A stretch of 64,000 nucleotides of DNA, taken from the NCBI GenBank assembly GCA_046957575.1, contig JBKUOG010000006.1, forward strand, positions 1 through 64,000, written 5' to 3'. The translations under genes and the position numbers were made by a program. Under the pieces are notes generated by a model, which searched no databases, had not been told where the DNA came from, and saw only the letters and a program-made list of their open reading frames with translations. Source of the DNA: UMGS1370 sp046957575 (GTDB lineage Bacteria; Bacillota; Clostridia; Lachnospirales; Lachnospiraceae). Positions 26,335 to 35,365 of the stretch are shown here, piece after piece (positions within the stretch are counted from its first letter, which is position 1; every line of letters starts with the position of its first letter).

Positions 26335-26904
26335 TTAGAGTTTTTTCCCGTTATACCGATTCATAGCTGTCTCTATTCCATCTAAAATAATGGCCTGGAC
26401 TGCCTGGGCTGCCTCTTTTACAGCGTCTTCCATAATCCGGGTTTCTACCTGGGAAAAATGCCCCAGTACATAATCAGCCAAATCCATCCGATCCGGTTTT
26501 GCCCCCACGCCCACCTTGATTCTGGGAAATTCCTGACTCCCCAGATGCGCAATGATGCTTTTGATCCCGTTGTGGCCGCCAGCGCTTCCCTTTTTGCGGA
26601 TCCGAAGCTGTCCCGGATCCAGACTGATATCATCATATATAATCATAATATGCTCTGGATCGATTTTATAGAAATCCGCTGCTGCCCGGATACTCTCTCC
26701 GCTCAGATTCATAAACGTCTGGGGTTTTAAAAGAATGACTTTTTCCCCGCCGATTACAGCCTTTGCGCACAGAGCTTTATGCTTTTTTTCCTCTATGGAT
26801 GTCCCCAGCTGATCCGCCAGAGCATCCAATGCCATAAAACCTGCATTATGTCTTGTATTCTCGTACTGTTTTCCTGGATTTCCCAGACCTGCTATGATAT
26901 ACAT
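26335..26904 (-). CDS. pth: Peptidyl-tRNA hydrolase
   Basis: The 189-residue product has the family length. It frees tRNA from prematurely released peptidyl-tRNA. Key residues are present: GLGNPGKQYENTRHNAGF with the catalytic His, PQTFMNLSG, the catalytic Asp in YDDISLDPGQLR, and GSAGGHNGIKSI. It precedes mfd with a 65-bp gap and is probably cotranscribed. Its leader contains a large hairpin (26939-26971). Confidence 0.97.
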   Translation of the reverse strand: MYIIAGLGNPGKQYENTRHNAGFMALDALADQLGTSIEEKKHKALCAKAVIGGEKVILLKPQTFMNLSGESIRAAADFYKIDPEHIMIIYDDISLDPGQLRIRKKGSAGGHNGIKSIIAHLGSQEFPRIKVGVGAKPDRMDLADYVLGHFSQVETRIMEDAVKEAAQAVQAIILDGIETAMNRYNGKKL

Positions 26905-26938
26905 TGTGCTTTCCTTCCTTTCTGCCCACGCCGCAAAA

Positions 26939-26971
26939 GCGCTAAACCGCCCAGGAGTGGGGGTCTAACGC
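26939..26971 (-). promoter_or_regulatory. Hairpin in the pth leader
   Basis: On the transcript GCGUUAGACC pairs with GGUUUAGCGC (10 bp including two G-U pairs) and encloses an inner CCCA/UGGG stem. A TATACT-like -10 lies upstream near 26993. No T-tract follows, so it is not a simple terminator. Function unknown. Confidence 0.35.
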
Positions 26972-27083
26972 TGTAAGTTTTCTGTTTTTAGTATATCCCA
27001 TTTTTACAGGTTTGTATACTGATTTTTTCCATCTGGACTGGTTAATATTTAATAAAGTGGTTATTTTTATCAATCCACTTTTA

Positions 27084-27092
27084 TGCTATAGT
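27084..27092 (+). promoter_or_regulatory. Extended -10 promoter upstream of the ECF S gene
   Basis: TGCTATAGT is an extended -10 (TGn plus TATAGT, 27087-27092) without a clear -35. A 7-bp inverted repeat AAAGTGG/CCACTTT (27054-27081) covers the -35 position. A MITE separates it from the gene. Confidence 0.45.
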
Positions 27093-27115
27093 AACCGAAA
27101 CGCAATTCAAACATG

Positions 27116-27227
27116 GTAGCAATTCAGTCTTGCATCTTCCCTATGAAAATTCAGACAGGAAAACTCTTATGAAAACAAACTTTCAACGCTTTTTCCTGTA
27201 TGAATCTTCGCAAGGCTGAACTGTTAC
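27116..27227 (+). mobile_element. Internally deleted GTAAC MITE with perfect 8-bp target duplication
   Basis: The 112-bp copy has diverged terminal repeats (GTAGCAATTCAGTCTTGC / GCAAGGCTGAACTGTTAC) and keeps hairpin A but has lost the 39-nt hairpin B block cleanly. Perfect direct repeats CAAACATG flank it (27108-27115 and 27228-27235). It lies in the 5' leader of the ECF S gene. Confidence 0.85.
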
Positions 27228-27259
27228 CAAACATGTAATTATTCAGGAGGCATCTCATT

Positions 27260-27787
27260 ATGAACCATGATTCTGCAAAAAAATTAGTAACCGCAGGGCT
27301 TTTCGCTGCCCTGGCCTGCGCGGCCACTTTGTCTGTCCGAATTCCCACTCCCGGTACTGGCGGCTATATCCATCCAGGAGACGGGATTGTAATCCTGTGC
27401 GGACTGTTTTTCTCTCCGGGCTGGGCCATGCTGACCGCCGGCATCGGATCTGCTCTGGCCGACCTGTTAGGCGGATATTTTATCTATGTTCCCATTACCT
27501 TCCTAATCAAGGGATTTATTGCTCTTTTTACCAGTCTTCTCTTTGCCTCTCTATCCAGAAAATCAGACAGCTTCTGGCCTGCTGTCATTGGCGGAGGAAT
27601 CATTGACATCATTATGGTCGCAGGCGGATATTTTCTCTGCGAATCTGTCCTGTACGGCGTCTCAGGGGCCGCAGCCAGCCTTCTTCCCAACCTGGTTCAG
27701 AGCACCAGCGGCCTGATTCTGGCCTGTGTCCTGTATCCTGTGCTGAAAAAACCTTTTTCCACTATTTGCGGCAGTCATCTGCGATAG
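27260..27787 (+). CDS. ECF transporter S component
   Basis: The 175-residue membrane protein has about five to six membrane segments and the features of an energy-coupling-factor substrate-binding subunit: the short N-terminal AKKLVTAGLFAALACAAT stretch with alanine-rich helix 1 that docks the T subunit, then PTPGTGGYIHPGDGIVILCG, which resembles the HmpT-like branch for vitamin precursors. The ligand is not proved. No A or T subunit is nearby, so it would share a group II module encoded elsewhere. A MITE sits in its leader. No TPP or other vitamin riboswitch could be recognised. Confidence 0.82.
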   Translation: MNHDSAKKLVTAGLFAALACAATLSVRIPTPGTGGYIHPGDGIVILCGLFFSPGWAMLTAGIGSALADLLGGYFIYVPITFLIKGFIALFTSLLFASLSRKSDSFWPAVIGGGIIDIIMVAGGYFLCESVLYGVSGAAASLLPNLVQSTSGLILACVLYPVLKKPFSTICGSHLR

Positions 27788-27798
27788 CACTTCCGCCA

Positions 27799-27827
27799 TT
27801 GCGTCCCCTATCCTTCTATGCTATACT
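27799..27827 (+). promoter_or_regulatory. SigA-type promoter of the FAD oxidoreductase gene
   Basis: TTGCGT (27799-27804), 17 nt, TATACT (27822-27827), also an extended -10 (TGC). An inverted repeat TATGCTA / TAGCATA (27817-27841) spans the -10. Confidence 0.5.
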
Positions 27828-27872
27828 TTCTCTGTAGCATAAGCGGCAATTTGAGAGGAGAAGTCATTATTT

Positions 27873-29273
27873 ATGAATCATACTGATTTTGATGTAATTA
27901 TTATTGGAGCAGGCCCGTCCGGCATTTTCTGCGCCTATGAATTAATTGACAAAAAGCCGGATTTAAAAATCCTGATGATTGAAAAGGGACGCCCTATTGA
28001 AAAGCGGGTATGCCCCAAGCGCACCACCAAGGTCTGTGTCGGCTGTAAACCCTGCTCTATCACCACCGGTTTTGCAGGCGCAGGCGCATTTTCAGACGGC
28101 AAGCTTTCCCTGTCTCCGGACGTGGGCGGACACCTTCCGGATATCTTGGGGTATGACAAGGCCACTGAACTGATTCGAGAGTCCGACAATATTTACCTGA
28201 AATTCGGTGCTGACACTAATGTTTACGGAGTAGACAAGCAGAAAGAGATTGAAGAGATCCGGCGCAAGGCCATTCAGGCCAATTTAAAATTAATCGAATG
28301 CCCGATCCGCCATCTGGGCACAGAAGAAGGGTATAAAATCTATACCCGCCTCCAGGAGCACCTTTTATCTCAGGGCGTTCACATGAAATTTAATACCATG
28401 ATCAAAAATATTATCATCGAAAATGGCCAGGCATCCGGCGTAACCACTGACAATGGAGAGACCTACACTGCTCCGGAAATTGTTGCCGCAATCGGCAGAG
28501 AAGGATCCGACTGGTTCAGCCATATCTGCGGTGAACATGGCATTGAGACAGAAGTAGGAACCGTAGACATTGGTGTTCGCGTGGAAGTGCGGGATGAGAT
28601 CATGGAATTTTTAAATAAAAATCTCTATGAGGCCAAGCTGGTTTATTACACCCCGACTTTTGACGATAAAGTCCGTACCTTCTGTACCAATCCTTCCGGT
28701 GAAGTGGCTACAGAATATTATGAAAACGGTCTGGCAGTAGTCAACGGCCATGCATATAAGTCCAAGGAATACAAGACCTGCAATACCAACTTTGCCCTTT
28801 TAGTTTCCAAAAACTTTACCAAACCATTTAAAACTCCGATTGAGTACGGCAAGCACATTGCCCAGCTAAGCAATATGCTGTGCGACGGCAAGATTCTGGT
28901 TCAGACTTTCGGCGACTTCCAGAGAGGACGCCGCACCACCGAAGAGCGTTTGTGCCGCAACAACCTGATCCCCACCTTAAAAGATGCAGTACCCGGCGAT
29001 TTATCACTGGTATTCCCTCACCGCATCATGGTGGATATCAAGGAAATGCTGCTGGCGCTGGACAAGGTAACTCCCGGCATTGCCAGCGATGAGACTCTGC
29101 TTTACGGCGTAGAAGTCAAGTTTTACTCCAACAAAGTCGTTGTCAATACAGATTTTGAAACCAGCATCAAGGGTCTTCGCGCTATCGGAGACGGCGCTTC
29201 CGTCACCCGCGGCTTACAGCAGGCTTCCGCCAATGGAATCAGCGCTGCAAGAAGCATTTTAAAAAAGCTGTAA
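27873..29273 (+). CDS. FAD-dependent oxidoreductase, COG2509-like
   Basis: The 466-residue protein begins with a dinucleotide-binding motif (IIIGAGPSGIFCAYEL, residues 9-24) and ends with an FAD-binding block containing RAIGDGASVTRGLQQASANG. It matches the uncharacterised FAD-dependent dehydrogenase group. A cysteine cluster near residues 47-63 (CPKRTTKVCVGCKPC) directly precedes the glycine-rich TGFAGAGAFSDGKLSL and is a mark of this group; whether it binds metal or is redox-active is unknown. It lies 85 bp after the ECF gene but has its own promoter and ends at a bidirectional terminator. No function should be assigned beyond flavin-dependent redox chemistry. Confidence 0.82.
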   Translation: MNHTDFDVIIIGAGPSGIFCAYELIDKKPDLKILMIEKGRPIEKRVCPKRTTKVCVGCKPCSITTGFAGAGAFSDGKLSLSPDVGGHLPDILGYDKATELIRESDNIYLKFGADTNVYGVDKQKEIEEIRRKAIQANLKLIECPIRHLGTEEGYKIYTRLQEHLLSQGVHMKFNTMIKNIIIENGQASGVTTDNGETYTAPEIVAAIGREGSDWFSHICGEHGIETEVGTVDIGVRVEVRDEIMEFLNKNLYEAKLVYYTPTFDDKVRTFCTNPSGEVATEYYENGLAVVNGHAYKSKEYKTCNTNFALLVSKNFTKPFKTPIEYGKHIAQLSNMLCDGKILVQTFGDFQRGRRTTEERLCRNNLIPTLKDAVPGDLSLVFPHRIMVDIKEMLLALDKVTPGIASDETLLYGVEVKFYSNKVVVNTDFETSIKGLRAIGDGASVTRGLQQASANGISAARSILKKL

Positions 29274-29321
29274 CCAAGAAAACCTGCTGCTGGCAGCTTT
29301 CCCGGATGCCCCGCAGCACAC

Positions 29322-29358
29322 AAAAAGTCCATTTGGAGTTTTTCCAGATGGACTTTTT
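29322..29358. terminator. Bidirectional terminator between the FAD oxidoreductase and a chemoreceptor
   Basis: A 16-bp inverted repeat AAAAAGTCCATTTGGA / TCCAGATGGACTTTTT gives a T-tract on both strands between convergent genes. Confidence 0.85.
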
Positions 29359-29385
29359 TACAGTTTCTTTTTATATGCGCTTGTT

Positions 29386-31506
29386 TCAGTCTTCTCTTAA
29401 TCGGAAAGAGACGGTCAAATTCTTCAATACCTGGGATTGCTCTGCCAGTTCCTGGCTTGTAGCTGCGCTTCTCTCTGCCGCTTTTGCATTGGTTTGAACT
29501 ACAGCAGAAATCCTCTGAACTCCCTGGGCAATCTGCTCTATTGATTTTGCCTGCTCATCGGATGCTTCCGAAATCTCCTGAATAATCCGGGTAATACTCT
29601 GTGCTCCCTCAACCACCTTTTCCATGGAAGAAGCCGTTTCATTCATGCAGACAGTTCCTCTCCGAATAGCGGCCAATGAGCCTTCTATCAGTTCTGCTGT
29701 ACTTTTGGATGCCTCTGCAGACTTTTCTGCCAGACTGCGAACTTCCTCTGCCACTACAGCAAATCCCTTTCCGGCTTCTCCGGCCCTGGACGCTTCTATG
29801 GCCGCATTTAAAGCCAAAATATTGGTCTGGAACGCAATATCTTCAATGGTTTTAATAATCTTCCCAATATCGTTGGAACGGTACTGGATTTCTTCCATCA
29901 CCGACAGCGTTTCTTTCATCTTATTATCGCTTTCTTCGATTTCATTTCCCACCATAACTGCCTTTTCACTGACATCATGGGCCAGATCCGCATTTTTGCA
30001 CACATGCATCAAAATATCCGATGCAGTGTTGCCCAGTTCTTCAATGGAAGTCTCCTGCTCGGAAGCGCCCTGAGCCAGAATGCTGGCCCCTTCTGACACC
30101 TGATTGGAATTGGCAGACACATGGTTGGCAGCATCATTAATCCTGCTTAATGCCTGGCTTAAGGTACTGTTGATATGCTGAATCGAAGATAAAATGTTCT
30201 GATACTCTCCTACATATCGCACTGTTTCGTGAGAAGAGATACAGAAATTTCCCTCACTCATCTCATTTAACATGTAATTAATGTCCTGGATAATGGCCCG
30301 CAGATTTTCTGTCATGGTCTGGAAAGAATTGGACAAATAGCCTATCTCATCCTCAGAATCATTTCTTAAATCAGTATCCAGATTGCCCATGGCAATCTCA
30401 TCTGCTGCCTTTACAATGTTTTGAATGGGTGCGAGAATGTGCCCCGCCAATCCCACTACACACATCATAATGATCATAAACGCAGCTATGGACAGCGCCA
30501 GAAGGACCAAAACTGTATTTCTGACAGGCTTTAAAGCCTCTGACACGCTGAGTCCGGTCATAGACCACCATGTCTCTTCTCCTACAGAAAGCGGGCTGTA
30601 AAAGCACAGTGTTTCCTCTTTATCTGTCCAGGACTGCTCCATATGAAAAGGCAGTCCGTTTGCAAAATGAGACTGTAATTTGTTCTGCTGCCCAGTTCCT
30701 TTTATAACAGCAGATACATTCTGACCAATGCTGTCTTTTGCCTTGCTGTCCCAGATAATAGTACCAGCACCATCGTAAATAGCCGACCACATCGATGTAT
30801 AATCCGCTCCTGTAATCTTATCCGTTGAAAGCGCATTTAAGTTTACGCTGGCAATTACTACACCAATAATATTGTTTTCATAGGAAATCGGCGAGCCGTA
30901 CGCCACAACCAGCTTGTCTCCCTGATTCCATGGCTGGGAAACATAAACTCTGCCTTCCTGAAGCGGAATTTTGTAGGAATCTTCCCCGGCATATTCTTCA
31001 TAGGAAGCATATGGCTCAATCTCAGAATCTGCAGAATCAGTAGTAATATAAAAGCCGTATGTATCCATGTTCTCCTGGAACTGGTAAGGCTCAAACATCA
31101 CTCCAAGTCCTTCTAATTCCGGATTGTTTCTTACTGCATTTCTGGCCGTCTCCAGAATAAACTGCTCTGTATCGTATCCCCCAGGCGTCATTGTCCTGCC
31201 CTTATAAAGATTGCTTTCCCACCGAAGCTGAGACGCCTCCACCAGTCCGACTGACTCCCTCTTTGTCCCGTACACTCTGTCAATATAGTCCTGAATATTC
31301 TGCGCCACAATATCCACTGTGTCAAAACCGCTTTGTATCTCCGAACTGTTGGCCGCTGCCATCACAGACAATTCTTCCACAATCTGCTTTCGGATGCTTG
31401 CACTGGACATAAAAATCGTGACCGCAATTAAAGCAAAAAATATAACCGCCAAAACGCCTCCGATTACGGCTGTAAGCTTGGTTTTAAGTTTCATTTTTTT
31501 TAACAA
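29386..31506 (-). CDS. Methyl-accepting chemotaxis protein with dCache-like sensor
   Basis: The 706-residue receptor has a first membrane segment (9-33), a large extracellular double-Cache-like sensor (about 40-325; VYVSQPWNQGDKLVVAYGSPI is typical), a second segment (327-357), a HAMP domain (about 358-410) and a cytoplasmic coiled coil with the signalling tip DIAFQTNILALNAAIEASRAG. dCache domains bind amino acids and other small metabolites; the ligand here is unknown. The start is most likely TTG at 31506, since GGGGGAG is correctly spaced to it and too far from the in-frame ATG at 31494. It lacks a C-terminal CheR-tether pentapeptide. Confidence 0.93.
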   Translation of the reverse strand: MLKKMKLKTKLTAVIGGVLAVIFFALIAVTIFMSSASIRKQIVEELSVMAAANSSEIQSGFDTVDIVAQNIQDYIDRVYGTKRESVGLVEASQLRWESNLYKGRTMTPGGYDTEQFILETARNAVRNNPELEGLGVMFEPYQFQENMDTYGFYITTDSADSEIEPYASYEEYAGEDSYKIPLQEGRVYVSQPWNQGDKLVVAYGSPISYENNIIGVVIASVNLNALSTDKITGADYTSMWSAIYDGAGTIIWDSKAKDSIGQNVSAVIKGTGQQNKLQSHFANGLPFHMEQSWTDKEETLCFYSPLSVGEETWWSMTGLSVSEALKPVRNTVLVLLALSIAAFMIIMMCVVGLAGHILAPIQNIVKAADEIAMGNLDTDLRNDSEDEIGYLSNSFQTMTENLRAIIQDINYMLNEMSEGNFCISSHETVRYVGEYQNILSSIQHINSTLSQALSRINDAANHVSANSNQVSEGASILAQGASEQETSIEELGNTASDILMHVCKNADLAHDVSEKAVMVGNEIEESDNKMKETLSVMEEIQYRSNDIGKIIKTIEDIAFQTNILALNAAIEASRAGEAGKGFAVVAEEVRSLAEKSAEASKSTAELIEGSLAAIRRGTVCMNETASSMEKVVEGAQSITRIIQEISEASDEQAKSIEQIAQGVQRISAVVQTNAKAAERSAATSQELAEQSQVLKNLTVSFRLRED

Positions 31507-31548
31507 GACTCTCCCCCTCTTTTGTTCAAACTAGTGTACTCTCAATTC

Positions 31549-31557
31549 ATTATTATA
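31549..31557 (-). promoter_or_regulatory. Extended -10 promoter of the chemoreceptor gene
   Basis: On the minus strand TGGTATAAT (TGn plus perfect TATAAT at 31552-31557) lies about 45 bp before the start codon. No clear -35 is visible. Confidence 0.45.
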
Positions 31558-31610
31558 CCACTCTCTTTTTTAAAATGGAATGTTCTTTTTCATATTCCTG
31601 TATTTTTATT

Positions 31611-31745
31611 GTAACCGTTCAGCCATGCGAAGATTCAGACAGGAAAAAGCGTTGAAAGCTTGTTTTCATAAGAGTTTTCCTGTCTGAATCTTCATAGGGC
31701 AGACGCCAGATGCTTCTTGTCCGCCACAGGCGGGCAAGAAGCATC
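31611..31745 (-). mobile_element. GTAAC MITE copy lacking one terminal repeat
   Basis: The copy is inverted relative to the one at 16300. It has the terminal repeat GTAACCGTTCAGCCATGC, hairpin A and hairpin B, but similarity ends at AAGAAGC, 9 nt short of the stop codon of the upstream chemoreceptor. It stands between two chemoreceptor genes read in the same direction and could serve as a terminator. Confidence 0.8.
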
Positions 31746-31753
31746 CATCCCTG

Positions 31754-33478
31754 CTATTTTACCTTAGCTGTCTGAAATCTCGCAAGCAGGGATTTAATAT
31801 CTGCTGCCTGAGAAGCCAATTCTTCACTGGAAGCAGCCGATTCCTCGCTGGTGGCAGAGTTGGTCTGAACTACAGAAGAAATCTGATCCGTTCCTTCTCT
31901 CACCTGTATCAACGCATCTGATTGATTTTCTACAGCCATTTTTACCTTCTCAACCTGTTCCACAATATTTTGAGTCAGTCCGCTTAAAGATTGAAATACA
32001 TCTGTTACCTGAACGACCGCACTTGCCCCCTCATCTACTGATTCAATTGAGTTATGAATCAAATCTCTGGTGGATTTGGCAGCCTCATCGGATTTATTGG
32101 CCAGATTGCGCACCTCATCAGCTACGACTGCAAATCCCTTTCCTGCGCTGCCGGCTCTGGCCGCTTCCACTGCTGCATTTAAAGCCAGAATATTGGTCTG
32201 GAATGCAATGTTTTCAATTACAGCAATAATCTTTGCAATCTCACCGGAAGACTCCTTGATTCCGTCCATAGCGTGATTTAACATTTCTACGCTGGTATTG
32301 GCAGCCGTAATTTTTTCGCTTGCTGTTTCTATGCTGCTGTGTACCCCCCAGGCAGCATTTGTTATACTATCCGCTCCATTGGAGATATCCGATATCATTG
32401 CAGACAATTCTTCGATCGAACTGGACTGTTCCGTCGAACCCTGCGCCAATGCCTGAGCGCCTGACGCTACCTGATCCGCCCCTGAAGCCACCTGATCCGC
32501 ACTCTGCCTAATCTGCTCAATTGCACTGCTTAACTGAGCATTAATCAGACGAACCGACTGAAGCAGACTGCTCAGTTCTCCTACGTATTTATCCTCAGCG
32601 CTGGTCTTTATGTCAAAATTTCCATTGGCCATCTCGCTAAGAAGATATCCTGTGTCTCCAATCACTGTTCCCAGAATTTCCTGACTCTCCCTCATGGCCT
32701 GACACATCTCACCCAGTTCATTTTTGCTCTCAAAGTCTACAGGAATATCCAGATTGCCTCTGCTGAATCCCTTTAAAGCCTGATTTACCTGAGCAGTGGG
32801 AATTGCAATATTATGTACAAGAGAAAACGCAACTTTCATCACACAAATCAGTGCAGCCAGACTTAATCCGCTTATCGCGACAAATAATATCTTAACCAGA
32901 TCTTCGATTCTTCCCCGCTCTTCCATCATTCCCTGCACGAGATAATTGTCCAGCGCCACTGCTTTATTTCCCATATCTGTCTGCAGCGGAGTATCCACCT
33001 CATAAATAAAAGTTTTTGCTTCTTCCAGATACTTCGCATCTTTTGTAGAACGATATTGTTCATACAATTCAATCAATTTAGGCGCATTCCCTGCCCATGC
33101 TCTTACAGCTTCCTGGTAATCATAAAGCAGATCTTTTTCAAGCTGATGCGGAAAATGTTCCTCCAGCAGCAGAAGATTCTGCTCTAATTTTGCAAGATAC
33201 TGCCTTGCTTCATCCAGTAATGCCTGATTTGCTTCCGAATCCGGAATTAACAGTGCATCCCGGATATTTCTGCCCGGAATTAATGCACTGACGCGGCAAT
33301 TTAAAATATCCTGATTTGCCTCTGCGTCCTCATTGAGCAATACTTCATACTGATTTTTTATATTCACCATTGAAAAAAAGCTGATAAATATTAACAGCAA
33401 TGCAGCTATAACTGCAACCCCAAAGCCAAGCAGCAAACTCTTTTTAATCCTCATATCCTTAAGCATTTCTAAATCCAT
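31754..33478 (-). CDS. Methyl-accepting chemotaxis protein with four-helix-bundle sensor
   Basis: The 574-residue receptor has membrane segments at about 14-38 and 197-221 that bracket a short helical periplasm-side domain of the 4HB_MCP type, a HAMP region, and the signalling tip NIAFQTNILALNAAVEAARAG. It lies 12 nt after the cation/proton antiporter gene, which itself overlaps a TetR gene, so all three form one operon; this suggests the receptor monitors the same stress or ion. The start is uncertain: AAGGAG is only 1 nt from the ATG at 33478 and about 13 nt from the in-frame ATG at 33466. Confidence 0.9.
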   Translation of the reverse strand: MDLEMLKDMRIKKSLLLGFGVAVIAALLLIFISFFSMVNIKNQYEVLLNEDAEANQDILNCRVSALIPGRNIRDALLIPDSEANQALLDEARQYLAKLEQNLLLLEEHFPHQLEKDLLYDYQEAVRAWAGNAPKLIELYEQYRSTKDAKYLEEAKTFIYEVDTPLQTDMGNKAVALDNYLVQGMMEERGRIEDLVKILFVAISGLSLAALICVMKVAFSLVHNIAIPTAQVNQALKGFSRGNLDIPVDFESKNELGEMCQAMRESQEILGTVIGDTGYLLSEMANGNFDIKTSAEDKYVGELSSLLQSVRLINAQLSSAIEQIRQSADQVASGADQVASGAQALAQGSTEQSSSIEELSAMISDISNGADSITNAAWGVHSSIETASEKITAANTSVEMLNHAMDGIKESSGEIAKIIAVIENIAFQTNILALNAAVEAARAGSAGKGFAVVADEVRNLANKSDEAAKSTRDLIHNSIESVDEGASAVVQVTDVFQSLSGLTQNIVEQVEKVKMAVENQSDALIQVREGTDQISSVVQTNSATSEESAASSEELASQAADIKSLLARFQTAKVK

Positions 33479-33490
33479 TCTCCTTTTTTC

Positions 33491-34726
33491 TTATGCATTC
33501 TCAAAACACAGCTCTCCCATTTCTCCTGACAGCTGAAATCCCCATCTGGCAACAAATACTGCTATAATTTCATTAATCACAGCTGCTGCTGCAATCGTTC
33601 CTCTGATAATGTCTCCATACTGGCTGTACTCGCCAGTCAGCGCCGAAATGGCAATGCCTGTTAATACAAGAGAAACTCCCGAATGCGGCAAAATAACCAT
33701 TCCAAGATACTTTTTTACACTGGGATCCGCATGAGATATTTGTGCCCCAAACGCTGCTCCCCCTATTTTCCCGACAGCCCGCGAAAGAATGTAAACAGCC
33801 GTAAAACTGCCCGCTCCCAAAATCAAATGGTAGTCCAGCGGAGCACCTAAGTTTAAAATAATCAGTGTAAAGCATCCATTCACTGCTGGTGTGCAGAGCT
33901 TCATAATACTTTCCAGCTTTGCTTCATCCACCATATTGGCAAAAACTGCCGAATACACCATACCAGTCAGCATAAAACTTAATACCGGTACTGGCATAAA
34001 ATACCGATTGGCCAGCACAGTCATGATTCCCGCTGTCATCACACCTGCAAAAACAACAGCCGCATTCATCTTGATCGAAGTTATTTTTCTCATCACACAG
34101 CCGGCAATCCACCCGGTAAATCCCCCGATTACTATAGGAAACACGACTACCAGCAAAATCAGATATTGAGGAACCGATCCTCCAGCCGTTTTCTGAAGCA
34201 CTACTCCCATAACAGATAAAAATACGCAGATAGCAATCACATCATCAATCACAGCTAATGGAATCAGGGTTTTTGTAACCGGACCGTCTGTTTTGTATTC
34301 TGAAACAATGGAAAGTGCTGGGGCAGGGGCTGTCGCCAGCGCAATTCCTCCAAAAATCAAACCCAGAAAAGCCGGAATCCCTGTAAAGTAAAAAATAATC
34401 GAAAAAGCTGCGCTTACTGTCAAAAAGGTCATTAAAGACTGGGTCAATGTAATCACTGCGATCTGTTTTCCATAAGAACGCATTTTTTTCCAAACCATCT
34501 CACTTCCTAACATCAGTCCCATTCCGCATTCTAAAAATGAAATCAAGATGTGGTAAGCCGAATTATCTAAAATTTCCTGATTCAAAATATTAAGCGCATA
34601 AGGTCCAAACATCATTCCGGCAACCAAAAAACCCAAAACTGCAGGCATTTTCAGCTTTGAAGCAATCTTTCCCGCCATAATCGCCAGAAAAACGACCATT
34701 AACAACCTTAAAACCATTTCTGTCAT
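33491..34726 (-). CDS. Cation:proton antiporter (CPA2 family)
   Basis: The 411-residue protein has about twelve membrane segments and the fold of CPA2 Na+(K+)/H+ antiporters. Conserved features are KMPAVLGFLVAGMMFGPYAL at residues 27-46 and the paired acidic residues in PLAVIDDVIAICVF near 160-172, which carry the exchanged ions. It has no C-terminal nucleotide-binding (TrkA-N) domain. It shares its start with the TetR stop (1-nt overlap) and is followed 12 nt later by a chemoreceptor, so TetR probably represses the whole unit. Ion specificity cannot be told. Confidence 0.9.
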   Translation of the reverse strand: MTEMVLRLLMVVFLAIMAGKIASKLKMPAVLGFLVAGMMFGPYALNILNQEILDNSAYHILISFLECGMGLMLGSEMVWKKMRSYGKQIAVITLTQSLMTFLTVSAAFSIIFYFTGIPAFLGLIFGGIALATAPAPALSIVSEYKTDGPVTKTLIPLAVIDDVIAICVFLSVMGVVLQKTAGGSVPQYLILLVVVFPIVIGGFTGWIAGCVMRKITSIKMNAAVVFAGVMTAGIMTVLANRYFMPVPVLSFMLTGMVYSAVFANMVDEAKLESIMKLCTPAVNGCFTLIILNLGAPLDYHLILGAGSFTAVYILSRAVGKIGGAAFGAQISHADPSVKKYLGMVILPHSGVSLVLTGIAISALTGEYSQYGDIIRGTIAAAAVINEIIAVFVARWGFQLSGEMGELCFENA

Positions 34727-35352
34727 TATGGATCCTTCCTCTCTGCAATACCATTTAGCAATATATCTAAAACTTGTTTATTCATTTCTTCCAGCGCCTG
34801 AATACTAAGCCCGCTGCCTTCTTCTGTCACATACTGCAGTTCGACAAAATGAAGAATCTGAATAAAGATTCTGGCAACTTCATGGTAATCCAGCGAAACA
34901 CGCATAGGGATTCTTGACAATAGTTCTTCCAAGATTTTAGTATTCATCTCTTTTATTGGCTGCCTGTATATATCTATCTCATCTTTTAAATGCCCCTGCG
35001 GCATAAACACTGTCTCCATAAAGCTTCTCTGATATAGCGGATACTCATGGAAAAATTTTATCCGAACTGCAAAATAATTGGTCAGACATTCTTCTACAGA
35101 CATGGTGCTGCTGTTTTCTGCAAAATGAACCTGCATGTATGCTTTAAACTGTTCAAAGCATTCTCTGACACAGGCCAGAAACAGTTCCTCTTTAGAAGCA
35201 AAATAGTGATAAATAATTCCTTTGGAAATTCCCTGTTCCGGGTCATACATATTATTGACCGAACTGGCGCTGTATCCGCATTCAGAAAACTCCTTCAATG
35301 CGTAATCCATAATTTTACGTCTCGTCTGCTGCACTTTTTCTTCTCTTTTCAT
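34726..35352 (-). CDS. TetR-family transcriptional regulator
   Basis: The 208-residue protein has an N-terminal TetR helix-turn-helix (residues 9-57; ISKGIIYHYFASKEELFLAC) and a variable ligand-binding domain. It is the first gene of an operon with a cation/proton antiporter and a chemoreceptor, and a perfect 10-bp inverted repeat lies directly before its ribosome site, so self-repression of the operon is likely. The ligand is unknown. Confidence 0.93.
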   Translation of the reverse strand: MKREEKVQQTRRKIMDYALKEFSECGYSASSVNNMYDPEQGISKGIIYHYFASKEELFLACVRECFEQFKAYMQVHFAENSSTMSVEECLTNYFAVRIKFFHEYPLYQRSFMETVFMPQGHLKDEIDIYRQPIKEMNTKILEELLSRIPMRVSLDYHEVARIFIQILHFVELQYVTEEGSGLSIQALEEMNKQVLDILLNGIAERKDP

Positions 35353-35365
35353 TTATTCACCTCCT

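Noticed and set aside
27000..27259. TPP or other vitamin riboswitch before the ECF S gene
   Set aside because: The leader is occupied by the MITE, and no THI-box or other known aptamer core could be recognised.
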